This document shows, in pieces, positions 9,924 through 20,438 of a stretch of 64,000 nt of DNA. Source of the stretch: Staphylococcus sp. 17KM0847 (lineage in GTDB: Bacteria > Bacillota > Bacilli > Staphylococcales > Staphylococcaceae); NCBI RefSeq assembly GCF_013463155.1, contig NZ_CP040781.1:1736001-1800000 (forward strand), in the 5' to 3' direction. A model generated the notes under the pieces. That model was given only the letters and a program-made list of their open reading frames with translations. It had not been told where the DNA came from and did no database searches. The position numbers and the translations under genes are program-made. Every line of letters begins with the position of its first letter. The stretch's first letter is position 1.

Positions 9924-10601
9924 TTAAATTTTATGTTTACGATAAATAATATAACTGCGGCTTGCATAAGTCAATGGCACGCTCCATACGTGTACCAAAC
10001 GCGTAAACGGCCAACACGCCATAATCGTAAAACCTAATAATACATGCAATTTGAAAGCAAGTGGTACATTAACCATTAAACTTGCATCTGGGCTAAGTGT
10101 AAATAACCCTCTAAACCAGATTGAAATCGTTTGGCGATAATCAAAATCTGGTACTGTTGCATTGGTTACAAGTGTTGCATAACATCCTGCAAACACAATA
10201 CCTAACAATAGGAAATTTACAAAAATATCTGATGCTGAGCTTAGACGACGTACATTTTGCTTTGTTACGCGTCTTGCTGTTAATAAAAACATACCTATTA
10301 ACGTTATTATACCAAAGATACTACCAATATACACAGCACCGATATGGTAGAGATGATCATTCACGCCAACGCGCTCTAACCAATGTGCTGGAATTAATAA
10401 TCCAACAACATGACCAAAAAATACTGGAATAATTCCTAGATGGAACAATAAACTTCCCCATTTAAGCTGCTTCTTTTCAATAAATTCACTCGATTTTGCA
10501 GTCCATGAAAATTGATCATACTTATAGCGTGCAATATGACCAATAACAAAGATTGCAAGACAGAGATAAGGAAAAATGACCCATAAAAATTGATTAAACA
10601 T
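9924..10601 (-). CDS. narI: Respiratory nitrate reductase gamma subunit NarI
   Basis: 225 residues, five membrane helices, with paired histidines in helix 2 (LLFHLGIIPVFFGH) and in the last helix region (FKLHVLLG, RLVHVWS) that ligate two b-type hemes. It takes electrons from menaquinol and passes them to NarH. The start overlaps the narJ stop by eight bases. Confidence 0.95.
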   Translation of the reverse strand: MFNQFLWVIFPYLCLAIFVIGHIARYKYDQFSWTAKSSEFIEKKQLKWGSLLFHLGIIPVFFGHVVGLLIPAHWLERVGVNDHLYHIGAVYIGSIFGIITLIGMFLLTARRVTKQNVRRLSSASDIFVNFLLLGIVFAGCYATLVTNATVPDFDYRQTISIWFRGLFTLSPDASLMVNVPLAFKLHVLLGFTIMACWPFTRLVHVWSVPLTYASRSYIIYRKHKI

Positions 10602-11169
10602 GGTGTTTCACCTCATTGTCTTCTACTATACAGCGCTTTAAAGTTTCACGGAGTCCCCGAATTAAATGACTGTATGGATTTTCTTTTTCTTCTAAATGTT
10701 TCATGATTGGATACGTGCCATCCTCAATAATCATAATAACGAGCTGCATATTCTCTTGTGCACGACTATCTCCATCAGTATGAGCGGCATATAAAAACTC
10801 TAACATCAACGGTAGATAATCTGACAACTCATTAGATGGCATCTCAAGGCCGAACATTTCGTACAAGACCTTGAGTTTTGCCAACATTTGACCACGCTCT
10901 TTCTGCGTATCAAATTTATTGAATGTCATATATAATGTTGTTTTTTTATTAAAGTCAAACGTATCTGTATATAATGCTTGAATATCAGCTAAACTTTTTT
11001 CATACATTAATTCGCGATATGTCACCATATGAGGGTACGCAGGATGTGCCTCATTAAATACGTCTTCGAATGTTTTTGGGTGAAACGTGAGCTTCTCCGG
11101 GAAACTTAATTGCTGACTCATATAACCTAATGTGTCTTTATAGTGTTTCAGCATATCAAGATTAATCAC
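10594..11169 (-). CDS. narJ: Nitrate reductase assembly chaperone NarJ
   Basis: 191 residues, the usual staphylococcal length, when read from the GTG at 11169. GGAGG lies eight bases before this GTG, and it overlaps the narH stop as GTGATTAA, mirroring the narJ/narI overlap. The longer frame from 11223 lies inside narH. All-helical TorD/DmsD-like chaperone that helps insert molybdenum cofactor into NarG; not part of the final enzyme. Confidence 0.92.
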   Translation of the reverse strand: MINLDMLKHYKDTLGYMSQQLSFPEKLTFHPKTFEDVFNEAHPAYPHMVTYRELMYEKSLADIQALYTDTFDFNKKTTLYMTFNKFDTQKERGQMLAKLKVLYEMFGLEMPSNELSDYLPLMLEFLYAAHTDGDSRAQENMQLVIMIIEDGTYPIMKHLEEKENPYSHLIRGLRETLKRCIVEDNEVKHHV

Positions 11170-12718
11170 GGAAGATCCCTCCATAGAAGCTTTCATTGTA
11201 AATCTCTTGACCTGTTTTACCACCTGATCCTACAGGTACACCACAACCATCACAGTTTGCACCAAAGTATTCGCCACCGTATCCTTGGCTACCTTGTGCA
11301 GCATAAGTGTCCATATATTGTTCTTTGTGAGATGTTGGAATCACAAAACGATCTTCATGTTTTGCAATTGCAAGTAAACGATACATATCTTTGGCTTGAC
11401 GCTCTGTTAAACCTACACGCTCTAAACGTGACAAGTCAAATTCACGTCCTGTATTTTGAGCACGCATATAGCTTCTCATCATTGCCATACGTTGTAATGA
11501 TCCTTTAACAGCTGTTGTGTCACCTGCTGTAAATAATTCAGCTAAGTACTGTACAGGTAGACGCATTTCCTCAATAGCTGGGAAGATGGCATCTGGATTA
11601 TTTGCAGAGTTTTTACCTTCAAAGTAATTCATAATTGGGCTGAGTGGCGGACAATACCAAACCATTGGCATTGTACGGTACTCTGGATGTAATGGGAATG
11701 CCAATTTGTACTCAATCGCCAACTTGTAAATCGGTGAGTTTTGTGCTGCTTCAATCCACTCTTGTGCAATACCGTCTTTTTCTGCTTGTTCAATAACCGC
11801 TTCATCAAATGGATTTAAGAATAACTCTAATTGTTTTTCATATAAATCTTGTTCATTTTCAGTTGAAGCTGCTTCTTGTACGCGATCTGCATCATAAAGG
11901 AGTACACCTAAATAACGCATACGACCTGTACATGTTTCAGAACATACAGTTGGTAAGCCTGCTTCAACACGTGGGAAACAGAAAGTACATTTTTCTGCTT
12001 TGTTTGTTTTCCAGTTGAAATACACTTTTTTGTATGGGCAACCAGTCATACAGTAACGCCATCCTCGACACGCATCTTGGTCTACAAGTACAATACCATC
12101 TTCGTCACGTTTGTACATTGCACCTGATGGACATGATGCAACACAGCTTGGATTCAAGCAGTGTTCACATAAACGTGGTAAATACATCATGAATGTTTGG
12201 TCAAAGTTAAATTTGATTTCTTCTTCAATCTTTTGAATGTTTGGATCTTGTGGGCCTGTAATATGTCCGCCTGCCAAGTCATCTTCCCAGTTTGGACCCC
12301 AATCAATATCCATGCGCTCACCCGTCATGACTGAGTGTGCTTTAGCCACTGGTGTATGTTCAGAATCTTTGGCTGTTGTCAAATGTTCATAGTTGTATGT
12401 CCATGGCTCATAGTAGTCTTTAATGACCGGCATATTAGGGTTGTAGAAAATTTTACCAAGTGCAATCTTATTAAGACGTGTACCTGATTTAAGTTCTAGC
12501 TTACCATTTTTGTTAAGTGTCCAACCCCCTTTGTAATGCTCTTGGTCTTCCCAACGTTTTGGATAACCAATACCCGGCTTTGTTTCCACGTTGTTAAACC
12601 ACATATATTCTGCACCCGGGCGATTTGTCCATGTGCTTTTACATGTCACACTGCATGTATGACATCCAATACATTTATCTAGGTTTAATACCATTGCTAC
12701 TTGTGCTTTAATCTTCAA
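11162..12718 (-). CDS. narH: Respiratory nitrate reductase beta subunit NarH
   Basis: 518 residues with four ferredoxin-like cysteine groups: C16-x2-C19-x2-C22-x3-C26; CEHCLNPSC; CRGWRYCMTGC, where Trp replaces a ligand as in the [3Fe-4S] site; and CTFC with CSETCTGR. Relays electrons from NarI to NarG on the cytoplasmic face. The start codon is TTG at 12718, preceded by AGAGGTGG and giving the conserved 'MKIKAQVAMVLNLDKC' beginning; it overlaps narG by 11 bases. Confidence 0.96.
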   Translation of the reverse strand: MKIKAQVAMVLNLDKCIGCHTCSVTCKSTWTNRPGAEYMWFNNVETKPGIGYPKRWEDQEHYKGGWTLNKNGKLELKSGTRLNKIALGKIFYNPNMPVIKDYYEPWTYNYEHLTTAKDSEHTPVAKAHSVMTGERMDIDWGPNWEDDLAGGHITGPQDPNIQKIEEEIKFNFDQTFMMYLPRLCEHCLNPSCVASCPSGAMYKRDEDGIVLVDQDACRGWRYCMTGCPYKKVYFNWKTNKAEKCTFCFPRVEAGLPTVCSETCTGRMRYLGVLLYDADRVQEAASTENEQDLYEKQLELFLNPFDEAVIEQAEKDGIAQEWIEAAQNSPIYKLAIEYKLAFPLHPEYRTMPMVWYCPPLSPIMNYFEGKNSANNPDAIFPAIEEMRLPVQYLAELFTAGDTTAVKGSLQRMAMMRSYMRAQNTGREFDLSRLERVGLTERQAKDMYRLLAIAKHEDRFVIPTSHKEQYMDTYAAQGSQGYGGEYFGANCDGCGVPVGSGGKTGQEIYNESFYGGIFRD

Positions 12719-15700
12719 GCCAATCCACCTCTTTCATCTTTCTAACAGCTACATATACGTCACGTTGATTTCCGATTGGTCCGTAGTAGTTGAATGAATA
12801 ACTAATTTGTGCGTAACCACCCATCAATTGTGTTGGTTTCAAGTGAATACGCGTTGGTGCATTGTGTGAGCCACCACGTGTACCAGAGATTTCAGATCCT
12901 GGTGTCTCGATATGTTTATCTTGTGCATGATACATAAACATTGTACCGCGTGGCATACGGTGTGATACAACTGCACGTGCCGTTACGAGACCATTTCTAT
13001 TATAAACTTCTAACCAATCATTATCGTTAATATCATGTTGTGCCGCGTCTTCGTTTGAAATCCATACAGTTGGACCTCCACGGAATAACGTCAACATATG
13101 TTGGTTATCTTGATATGTTGAGTGGATATTCCACTTACCATGTGGTGTTAAGTAACGTAATACAAGTGCATCAACGCCACCCTTAACCTCTTTATCTTTT
13201 GTACCGAATACCATTGGTGGCAATGTTGGTTTGTACACTGGTAATGCCTCACCAAATTGTTGGAATACTTCATGGTCGATATAGTAACTTTGTCTTCCTG
13301 TTAATGTTCTAAACGGTACAAGACGTTCAATGTTCGTTGTAAATGGTGAATAACGGCGACCTTGTTTATTAGAACCCGGGAACACTGCTGTCGGAATAAC
13401 TTCACGTGGTTGAGATGTTATGTTCAAGAATGTAATCTTTTCAGATGCACGCTCTGCCGAAATATCTTTAAGCTCCATGCCTGTTTGTTGTTCAAGATCT
13501 TCATATGATTTTTGCGATACACGACCATTTGATGCAGAAGATACGTTTAGGATAACATCTGCTACTTTACGCGCTGTATCAATACGTGGCTTGTTATGCT
13601 TAACTGAGTCGTCTTCCCATGTTCCTACTATACTGCGTAATTCATCGTATTCTTCTTTTACGGAGAAGCTCACGCCATGTGCCCCAACTTTACCATTTTC
13701 AAGTAATGGACCAACAGAGATAAATTTATCATGTACATCTGTGTACGTACGATCTACAACCGCAAATCCTGGCATTGTCTTACCTGGAATTGGTTCCACC
13801 TCGCCTTTTGTCCAGTCCTTGATCAAACCATAAGCTAGAGAAATCTCTTGTTTAGAGTCATGTGCTAATGGTGCTGTCACAACATCTTTGAATGTACCAG
13901 TCAGGTGAACACGTGACATATCTGAGAAGGTTTTACTTAATGTTTTAAAGATATCCCAGTCAGAACGAGATTCCCATAATGGGTCAATTGCCGGATTGAA
14001 TGGATGGATGAATGGATGCATATCTGTTGATGAAATATCATGTTTTTCATACCATGTTGCTGCTGGTAATACGATATCCGAATACAATGGTGTTGCTGTC
14101 ATACGGAAGTCCAGCGCTACTAACAAGTCGAGCTTACCTACCGTATCTTCACTCCACTCGATTTCTGTTGGCTTATCTGTTTCATTCGGCTCTGCCATTA
14201 ATGCAGATTTCGTACCTAATAAATGTTTCATAAAGTACTCTTGACCTTTAGCCGAGCTTGAAATTAAATTTGAACGCCATACGAACAACGACTTCGGATG
14301 ATTTTTACGCAATCCTGGATTTTCAACTGCAAATTTTGTCTTACGTGACTTCACATCCTCTAATGCGCGTTGTAATATCGCTTCATTTGTAAACTCACCT
14401 GCGTCACGTGCTTCTTCACCCCATAACAAGCTGTTACGGTCAAATTGTGGATATGATGGCAACCAACCGTTACGTGCAGCAAGAACATTATAGTCTGCTG
14501 GGTGTTGTAACTTAATATTTTCAGCAAGTGGCGATGCTAAGCGATCTACACCAGACTCCTCATATTTCCATTGATCTGTTGCAAAATAGAACCAGCTTGT
14601 TCCATTTTGTAGACGTGGTGGACCTTGCCAGTCTTTTGCAAAAGCAATAGTACTCCATCCTTCGATTGGACGACATTTTTCTTGACCTACATAGTGTGCC
14701 CAGCCGCCACCGTTTACACCTTGACATCCACATAAAATAACAAGGTTTAAAATCGAACGATAAATCGTGTCAGAGTTAAACCAGTGGTTAATACCTGCAC
14801 CCATGATAATCATTGAGCGACCACCTGTGTCAATTGCATTTTGCGCAAATTCACGTGCCACTTGTGTCACGACATTTGCTTTTACACCAGTCACTTTTTC
14901 TTGCCAAGCTGGTGTATAGAACGATGAAGCATCTTCGAAACCTTTTGCTTCTAATTCGTGGCCAAAACGTTTCACACCGTATTGTGACGCCATTAAATCG
15001 TAAATTGTCGTAATATATGTTTCTTCTCCGTTTGCTAGCGTCACTTTACGTACAGGAATTGGTCTTTCGAATACGCCATTACCTGCATTGTCAAAATAAG
15101 GGAATTGTACAGTTGTAAGTTCGTACTCACCTGTTGCTACTGTCATTGCTGGATCAATTTTTTCCCCTTGCTCATTTTCTAATTTAAGGTTCCATTGCTT
15201 ACCTTCTTCCCAACGTTGCCCCATTGTTCCATTTGGCACTTGAATGCTGTTTGTAAATGTATCAATTACAACAGGTTTCCATTCACTGTTTTCAGTTGTG
15301 CTACCAAAGTCACTTGAGCGTAAGAAACGACCCGCTTTATAGCCATTTTCATCTTTATCTAAGCGAATAACAAATGGCATATCAGAATATTGTTTTGCAT
15401 AGTTGATGAACATTTCAGAAGGTTGATCTTCATAAAATTCCTGTAAAATAACGTGCGTCATCGCCTGTGCAATCGCTGCATCTGTACCCGGATTTGGTGC
15501 TAACCAGTTATCTGCAAACTTAACGTTCTCTGCATAATCTGGTGCAACCGAAACCACTTTAGCACCTTTATAACGCACTTCCGTCATAAAGTGTGCATCT
15601 GGTGTACGTGTCAATGGCACGTTAGAACCCCACATCATAACATATGACGCGTTATACCAGTCACTTGATTCTGGCACGTCAGTTTGTTCACCCCAAATTT

Positions 15701-16379
15701 GTGGTGATGCTGGTGGTAAATCGGCATACCAGTCATAGAAACTAAGCATTTCTCCACCAAGTAATGAAATAAAACGTGCACCTGCTGCATAACTAATCAT
15801 TGACATCGCTGGAATTGGTGTGAATCCCGCAATACGGTCAGGTCCATCTTTTTTAATGGTATAAATTAATTGTGCCGCAATGAGCTGCGCAACATCTTTC
15901 CAATTTGCTCGCACATGTCCACCTTTACCACGTGCTGTTTTATAGATACGTGTCTTTTCTTCATCTTCAGCAATAGATGCCCATGCTGAAATTGGATCGT
16001 CGTTTTCAGATAATGCTTGTTTCCATAATTCCCATAATTTACCTCGGATGTATGGGTATTTAATACGCAATGGGCTGTACTCATACCAAGAAAAAGATGC
16101 ACCACGTGGGCACCCACGAGGTTCAAACTCAGGCATGTCTGGTCCACAACTTGGATAATCGATTTGTTGGTTTTCCCAAGTAATGACACCATTTTTGACA
16201 AATACTTTCCACGAACATGATCCTGTACAGTTGACACCATGTGTTGTACGCACAACTTTGTCATGGCTCCATCGCTCTCTGTACATTTTTTCCCATTCAC
16301 GGCTCTTGTGCTCTAACACTGACCAATTTCCATTGAACTTTTCAGTCGGTTTAAAGAAATTCAATCCAAATTTTGCCAT
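12708..16379 (-). CDS. narG: Respiratory nitrate reductase alpha subunit NarG
   Basis: 1223 residues, the catalytic molybdenum bis-MGD subunit reducing nitrate to nitrite. The N-terminal FS0 cluster ligands are H47, C51, C55 and C90 (HGVNCTGSCSW, EPRGCPRGASFSW). Start is the ATG at 16379 after AGGAGG at six bases; upstream in-frame ATGs at 16385 and 16394 have poorer spacing. No Tat signal is seen; NarG is held at the cytoplasmic membrane face by NarI. First gene of a tightly overlapping run narG-H-J-I-nreA-B-C. Confidence 0.97.
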   Translation of the reverse strand: MAKFGLNFFKPTEKFNGNWSVLEHKSREWEKMYRERWSHDKVVRTTHGVNCTGSCSWKVFVKNGVITWENQQIDYPSCGPDMPEFEPRGCPRGASFSWYEYSPLRIKYPYIRGKLWELWKQALSENDDPISAWASIAEDEEKTRIYKTARGKGGHVRANWKDVAQLIAAQLIYTIKKDGPDRIAGFTPIPAMSMISYAAGARFISLLGGEMLSFYDWYADLPPASPQIWGEQTDVPESSDWYNASYVMMWGSNVPLTRTPDAHFMTEVRYKGAKVVSVAPDYAENVKFADNWLAPNPGTDAAIAQAMTHVILQEFYEDQPSEMFINYAKQYSDMPFVIRLDKDENGYKAGRFLRSSDFGSTTENSEWKPVVIDTFTNSIQVPNGTMGQRWEEGKQWNLKLENEQGEKIDPAMTVATGEYELTTVQFPYFDNAGNGVFERPIPVRKVTLANGEETYITTIYDLMASQYGVKRFGHELEAKGFEDASSFYTPAWQEKVTGVKANVVTQVAREFAQNAIDTGGRSMIIMGAGINHWFNSDTIYRSILNLVILCGCQGVNGGGWAHYVGQEKCRPIEGWSTIAFAKDWQGPPRLQNGTSWFYFATDQWKYEESGVDRLASPLAENIKLQHPADYNVLAARNGWLPSYPQFDRNSLLWGEEARDAGEFTNEAILQRALEDVKSRKTKFAVENPGLRKNHPKSLFVWRSNLISSSAKGQEYFMKHLLGTKSALMAEPNETDKPTEIEWSEDTVGKLDLLVALDFRMTATPLYSDIVLPAATWYEKHDISSTDMHPFIHPFNPAIDPLWESRSDWDIFKTLSKTFSDMSRVHLTGTFKDVVTAPLAHDSKQEISLAYGLIKDWTKGEVEPIPGKTMPGFAVVDRTYTDVHDKFISVGPLLENGKVGAHGVSFSVKEEYDELRSIVGTWEDDSVKHNKPRIDTARKVADVILNVSSASNGRVSQKSYEDLEQQTGMELKDISAERASEKITFLNITSQPREVIPTAVFPGSNKQGRRYSPFTTNIERLVPFRTLTGRQSYYIDHEVFQQFGEALPVYKPTLPPMVFGTKDKEVKGGVDALVLRYLTPHGKWNIHSTYQDNQHMLTLFRGGPTVWISNEDAAQHDINDNDWLEVYNRNGLVTARAVVSHRMPRGTMFMYHAQDKHIETPGSEISGTRGGSHNAPTRIHLKPTQLMGGYAQISYSFNYYGPIGNQRDVYVAVRKMKEVDWLED

Positions 16380-16450
16380 ATTCATCCTCCTCAATAGACA
16401 TAGGCTTTCCTTATTATCTTTATTTTACATTTGCTCAAAATTTCACGATA

Positions 16451-16487
16451 CTAGGGAATCGCCTATTTATATACGCATATTCCCTAG
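16451..16487. promoter_or_regulatory. Putative NreC operator upstream of narG
   Basis: A perfect 9-base inverted repeat, CTAGGGAAT and ATTCCCTAG, separated by 19 bases and centred about 90 bases before the narG start. A further CCCTAA half site lies at 16527-16532. Just downstream a TAAAAT -10 with a poor -35 fits activator dependence. Confidence 0.6.
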
Positions 16488-16594
16488 ATGTTAAAAAAAT
16501 CACAAAGTTGATGTGACTTATCTCAACCCTAACGCATACATGATTTTCGTTCATTTATAATCTCTCTTCTACATCATTCATTTGAAAAAACAAC

Positions 16595-16645
16595 TAAAAA
16601 AGTGTGCTAAAAACCTTATCTTTACAATAAAAGTTCTAACACACT
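16595..16645 (-). terminator. Terminator of the nitrite/siroheme operon
   Basis: On the minus strand AGTGTG-TTA pairs with TAG-CACACT followed by TTTTTTAG, about 140 bases after the sumT stop. The remaining part of the 16380-16783 gap carries the narG promoter and nothing else recognised. Confidence 0.75.
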
Positions 16646-16783
16646 CTTAACCTTATTTGATGACGTCAAAATCATATCAACAGCTACATATTGATTATCC
16701 TAGCGATTGGCACACTACGTCTTCTAACTATTTCTGACAAATTACTATTATTCTATTTCAAATTATACAACTTTAACCCACAC

Positions 16784-17725
16784 TTAAACCGTTCTATATT
16801 TTGTAAATGTCATATCTTCTATCCACTGTGTTAAAATGGTTTGTTGACTTGGATGAAGTTCTGATGTCTCTCGATCATCGATTAATGCAGCACCACCTCG
16901 TTCGAATATATGATATGCTTCATCAATACATGTTGCTCGCATTCCTTTAAGCAATACCATTTCCGGTACCTCTTGAACATCAGGTTTAATCTCTTCTACA
17001 TCTCGTACGACTTCACCTACGATTGTAACTCCCGGACCAGGTCGATCAGGAAGCGCTGAAATTTTATGTGCAATTGTTGTAACTGTTCCGCCTATAATCA
17101 GTTGATTGGGTCGTGTCGCGTTAAAAATAACAGCCACCGGATAATCAATACCTACCTTATCCATAATTTCAGTCATGAGTTGAGGTAAGCGTTTGACACC
17201 CATATAAATCGCTAAAGTCCCTCCGTTGTCAAGCGTTGTAATATCTATCTCATTCTCCACATCATCCTTAAAATGACCTGTTGTAAATGTAATATTCGTT
17301 GAGATTTGACGCTCTGTGAGACCTCTGCCCAATTGACTGATTGCTCCACTCGCCGCTGTAATCCCCGGAACAATCTCAAAGTCAATATGATGCTTTCGCA
17401 ACATTTCTACTTCTTCAGCAACTCTTCCAAAAATAGCAGGATCTCCGCCTTTGAGACGGACAATATACTGATACTCTTGCGCTTTTTCGACAAGTAATTC
17501 ATTGATGCGGTCTTGTTTAATATATTTTGTATAAGGCGTCTTACCTACATGTACCCACTCAGCATCTGGACGTGAAAGCTGTAAAATAAAAGGATTCACC
17601 AGTTGATCATATAAGATGACATCTGCTTTTTGAATACAGCGCTCTGCTTTTTTAGAAAGTAGGCACGGATCTCCTGGACCCGCACCTACTAAAAACACTT
17701 TTGTATGATCGTCTATTACAGACAT
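16784..17725 (-). CDS. sumT: Uroporphyrinogen-III C-methyltransferase (SUMT)
   Basis: 313 residues. Tetrapyrrole methylase fold with the VGAGPGD SAM loop near residue 12, VILYDQLV, VRLKGGDPAIFGR and VPGITAASG. Makes precorrin-2 from uroporphyrinogen III, the first step to siroheme for NirB. Some 60 extra C-terminal residues follow the usual domain and are of unknown role. ATG overlaps the nirD stop by ten bases; last gene of the sirB-sirC-nirB-nirD-sumT operon. Some annotations call it cobA or nasF. Confidence 0.93.
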   Translation of the reverse strand: MSVIDDHTKVFLVGAGPGDPCLLSKKAERCIQKADVILYDQLVNPFILQLSRPDAEWVHVGKTPYTKYIKQDRINELLVEKAQEYQYIVRLKGGDPAIFGRVAEEVEMLRKHHIDFEIVPGITAASGAISQLGRGLTERQISTNITFTTGHFKDDVENEIDITTLDNGGTLAIYMGVKRLPQLMTEIMDKVGIDYPVAVIFNATRPNQLIIGGTVTTIAHKISALPDRPGPGVTIVGEVVRDVEEIKPDVQEVPEMVLLKGMRATCIDEAYHIFERGGAALIDDRETSELHPSQQTILTQWIEDMTFTKYRTV

Positions 17726-18027
17726 AAGTAAACCTCATCATCAATCACTTCTACCTTATATGTCTCAACACAACCTTCATCTGGTGCTTGTACTTCTCCC
17801 GTATTCAAATCAATTTTTTGATCATGTAATGGGCAAAATACATAATGACCACTCACAGTCCCTTCAGACAATGGACCTTGTTTATGTGGGCAAACATTAT
17901 TGACTGCTTTAATCTCACCATCTTCCATTAAAAACAAACCAATTTGCTTATCTTCTACTATAACCTTTTTACCAATCAATGGGACTAACTCTGAAATATG
18001 CGCCACTTTTACTTTTTGTTGTAGCAT
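17716..18027 (-). CDS. nirD: Nitrite reductase small subunit NirD
   Basis: 103 residues with a Rieske-type fold and the intact cluster motif CPHKQGPL...CPLHDQ. Partner of NirB in cytosolic NADH-dependent nitrite reduction to ammonia. Two in-frame ATGs exist: 18033, sharing a base with the nirB stop (TAATG), and 18027, eight bases after AGGTG; I prefer 18027. Confidence 0.92.
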   Translation of the reverse strand: MLQQKVKVAHISELVPLIGKKVIVEDKQIGLFLMEDGEIKAVNNVCPHKQGPLSEGTVSGHYVFCPLHDQKIDLNTGEVQAPDEGCVETYKVEVIDDEVYLCL

Positions 18028-18032
18028 CGCCA

Positions 18033-20438
18033 TTACACCTTCTCTACTTCAAATATTTTTTGTTTTTGACCATCATTTATAATATCATTCCACGGTTCTT
18101 CGGCTATTGCTGCTTTTGCATCCATAATACGTGCATACAATTCCTCTTGTTTTTCTGGGTCTAATACAACTGACTTTACTTGTTCAAAGCCCATGCGCTT
18201 CAACCAAGGTGCTGTACGCTCTGCATAAATACCTGTTTCACGATAATATTGCATATACGCACCACATAATTTAACGACTTCATCTTCTGTGGCAACTGTT
18301 GTTAAAAATTCTGCTTTAACAACATCCGTACCACCATTACCTCCAACATATACTTGGAAGCCATTTTCCACACCGATAATGCCAAAGTCTTTAACACCAG
18401 ACTCTACACAACTACGTGGACAACCTGATACACCCATTTTAAATTTATGCGGCGTATCAATATATTCAAATGTTTTTTCTAAACGAATTCCCAGTTTAGT
18501 CGTGTATTGTGTACCAAAACGACAAAATTCTTTACCCACACAACTTTTTACTGAACGCGTTTTCTTCGCATAGGCTGATGCCGAACGCATACCGAGATCA
18601 TCCCATACTTTTGGCAACTCTTCTTTTTTCACACCGTATAAACCAATACGTTGTGAACCTGTTACTTTTACAAGAGGTACATCGTATTTCTTAGCGACTT
18701 CACCTAATCGAATCAATTGATCTGCATCTGTTACCCCGCCACGCATTTGTGGAATCACTGAGAATGTACCATCATTTTGAATATTTGCATGGTAACGTTC
18801 ATTAGCAAATCTTGAAGCTTTTTCATCTTCATGATCATGAGGGTAAACCATATTCAAATAATAGTTAATCGCTGGTCGACATTTTGGACAACCACCTTTA
18901 TCCTTAAAGTCTAATACGTGTCTGACTTCCTTCGATGTTTTCAAACCTTTTGCTCGAATTTGAGTTACAATTTGGTCACGTGATAAATCTGTACATGCAC
19001 AAATACCTGTTGGTGCATTTTCCACAAAGTCTGCACCAAGCGTATACTCAAGTAGCTCCCCAATTTGTCCTTTACATTTACCACAAGAGTTACCCGCTTT
19101 AGTTACACGCGTCACATCCGCAACAGATGTTAATCCTTGTTCTTTAATTGCATTGACGATAACGCCTTTTGACACACCATTACAACCACAAATTGTTTCG
19201 TCGTCATCCATATCCGCTACACTGATGGCATCAACTTCACCCGCTTTATGTAAAATAGAAACGAGTGTATATTCATCAATCGTATCACCTTTTTTCATCA
19301 TGTTATAAAAGCGATTACCTTCTTCAGTGTCACCGTATAATACTGCACCGACAATTTTCTTATCTTTAATAAATACTTTTTTATAAATATTATCTACACC
19401 ATTAAATGTTTCGATGCCACGCACTTCTTCATTTTCTGTAATACGCCCAGCACTGAACAAATCACAGCCTGATACTTTTAATGACGTGAATGTTGTAGAT
19501 CCTTGATAGCCTTCTGTTGGTCTACCTGTAATATGATCTGCAAGCACCTTACCTTGGTCATATAGTGGCGCTACAAGACCGTATACTTTAGAGCGATGTT
19601 CTGCACATTCTCCTACTGCATAAATATTAGGATCGCTTGTTTTCATAAAGTCGTCTACAACAATACCACGTCCAATTTCTAAACCAGCAGCACGTGCTTC
19701 TTTCGTTACTGGACGAATACCTACTGCCATAACAACCATATCTGCATCCAGTACACGACCATCTGACAAACGAATTCCTTCTACATGCTGTTCACCAATA
19801 ATTTCTTGTGTATTGGCTTGTAATTCAAATTTTATGCCTTGCTTTTCAAGATCTGCTTTTAATAGCTCTCCTGCTTTGCGGTCTAATTGAACTTCCATTA
19901 GCCACTCAGCTAAATGAACCACCGTGACATCCATGCCTTGATCGACTAAACCACGCGCACACTCTAAACCGAGTAACCCACCACCAATAACAATCGCTTT
20001 CTTTTTGGTTTGAGCTGTTTCTAACATTTTTTCGGTATCGTCAATGGTACGGAAGCCAACAACCCCTTCTAAACGAGAGCCATCAATTGGCAAAATAAAC
20101 GAGTCTGAACCTGTCGCAATAATCATTTGATCATACGCAACAACTCGACCACTTTCTGTTTCTACATGTTGTTTTTCTCGATCAATTTTAACGACTTTAT
20201 CACCTGTAATCAGTTGAATCCCTTGTTCTTCATACCACTCATATGGATTCATAATTGTTTCTTCAACAGTCATTTTATTTTGTAAAATATTAGATAACAT
20301 AATACGGTTGTAGTTTGGATAAGGTTCTTTACCAATAATCGTAATCTCAAATTGATCTGGATCACGCTCTAAAATTTCTTCAATTGTACGTACACCCGCC
20401 ATACCGTTACCAATCATCAATAGTTTTGTTTTACTCAT
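18033..20438 (-). CDS. nirB: NADH-dependent nitrite reductase large subunit NirB
   Basis: 801 residues. FAD site GNGMAG (10-15), NADH site GGGLLG (152-157), BFD-like [2Fe-2S] cysteines C417, C419, C452 and C455, and siroheme/[4Fe-4S] cysteines C633, C639, C673 and C677. Reduces nitrite to ammonia with six electrons from NADH, detoxifying the product of NarGHI. A second cysteine-rich segment (CACTDL, GGCPKC at 480-520) is typical of NirB. Start overlaps the sirC stop by eight bases. Confidence 0.97.
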   Translation of the reverse strand: MSKTKLLMIGNGMAGVRTIEEILERDPDQFEITIIGKEPYPNYNRIMLSNILQNKMTVEETIMNPYEWYEEQGIQLITGDKVVKIDREKQHVETESGRVVAYDQMIIATGSDSFILPIDGSRLEGVVGFRTIDDTEKMLETAQTKKKAIVIGGGLLGLECARGLVDQGMDVTVVHLAEWLMEVQLDRKAGELLKADLEKQGIKFELQANTQEIIGEQHVEGIRLSDGRVLDADMVVMAVGIRPVTKEARAAGLEIGRGIVVDDFMKTSDPNIYAVGECAEHRSKVYGLVAPLYDQGKVLADHITGRPTEGYQGSTTFTSLKVSGCDLFSAGRITENEEVRGIETFNGVDNIYKKVFIKDKKIVGAVLYGDTEEGNRFYNMMKKGDTIDEYTLVSILHKAGEVDAISVADMDDDETICGCNGVSKGVIVNAIKEQGLTSVADVTRVTKAGNSCGKCKGQIGELLEYTLGADFVENAPTGICACTDLSRDQIVTQIRAKGLKTSKEVRHVLDFKDKGGCPKCRPAINYYLNMVYPHDHEDEKASRFANERYHANIQNDGTFSVIPQMRGGVTDADQLIRLGEVAKKYDVPLVKVTGSQRIGLYGVKKEELPKVWDDLGMRSASAYAKKTRSVKSCVGKEFCRFGTQYTTKLGIRLEKTFEYIDTPHKFKMGVSGCPRSCVESGVKDFGIIGVENGFQVYVGGNGGTDVVKAEFLTTVATEDEVVKLCGAYMQYYRETGIYAERTAPWLKRMGFEQVKSVVLDPEKQEELYARIMDAKAAIAEEPWNDIINDGQKQKIFEVEKV

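Noticed and set aside
13420-16300. Several open frames of 60-144 codons opposite or within narG, including a 144-codon frame on the same strand
   Set aside because: They lie wholly inside a strongly conserved gene, have no ribosome sites and no family resemblance; they are frame shadows.
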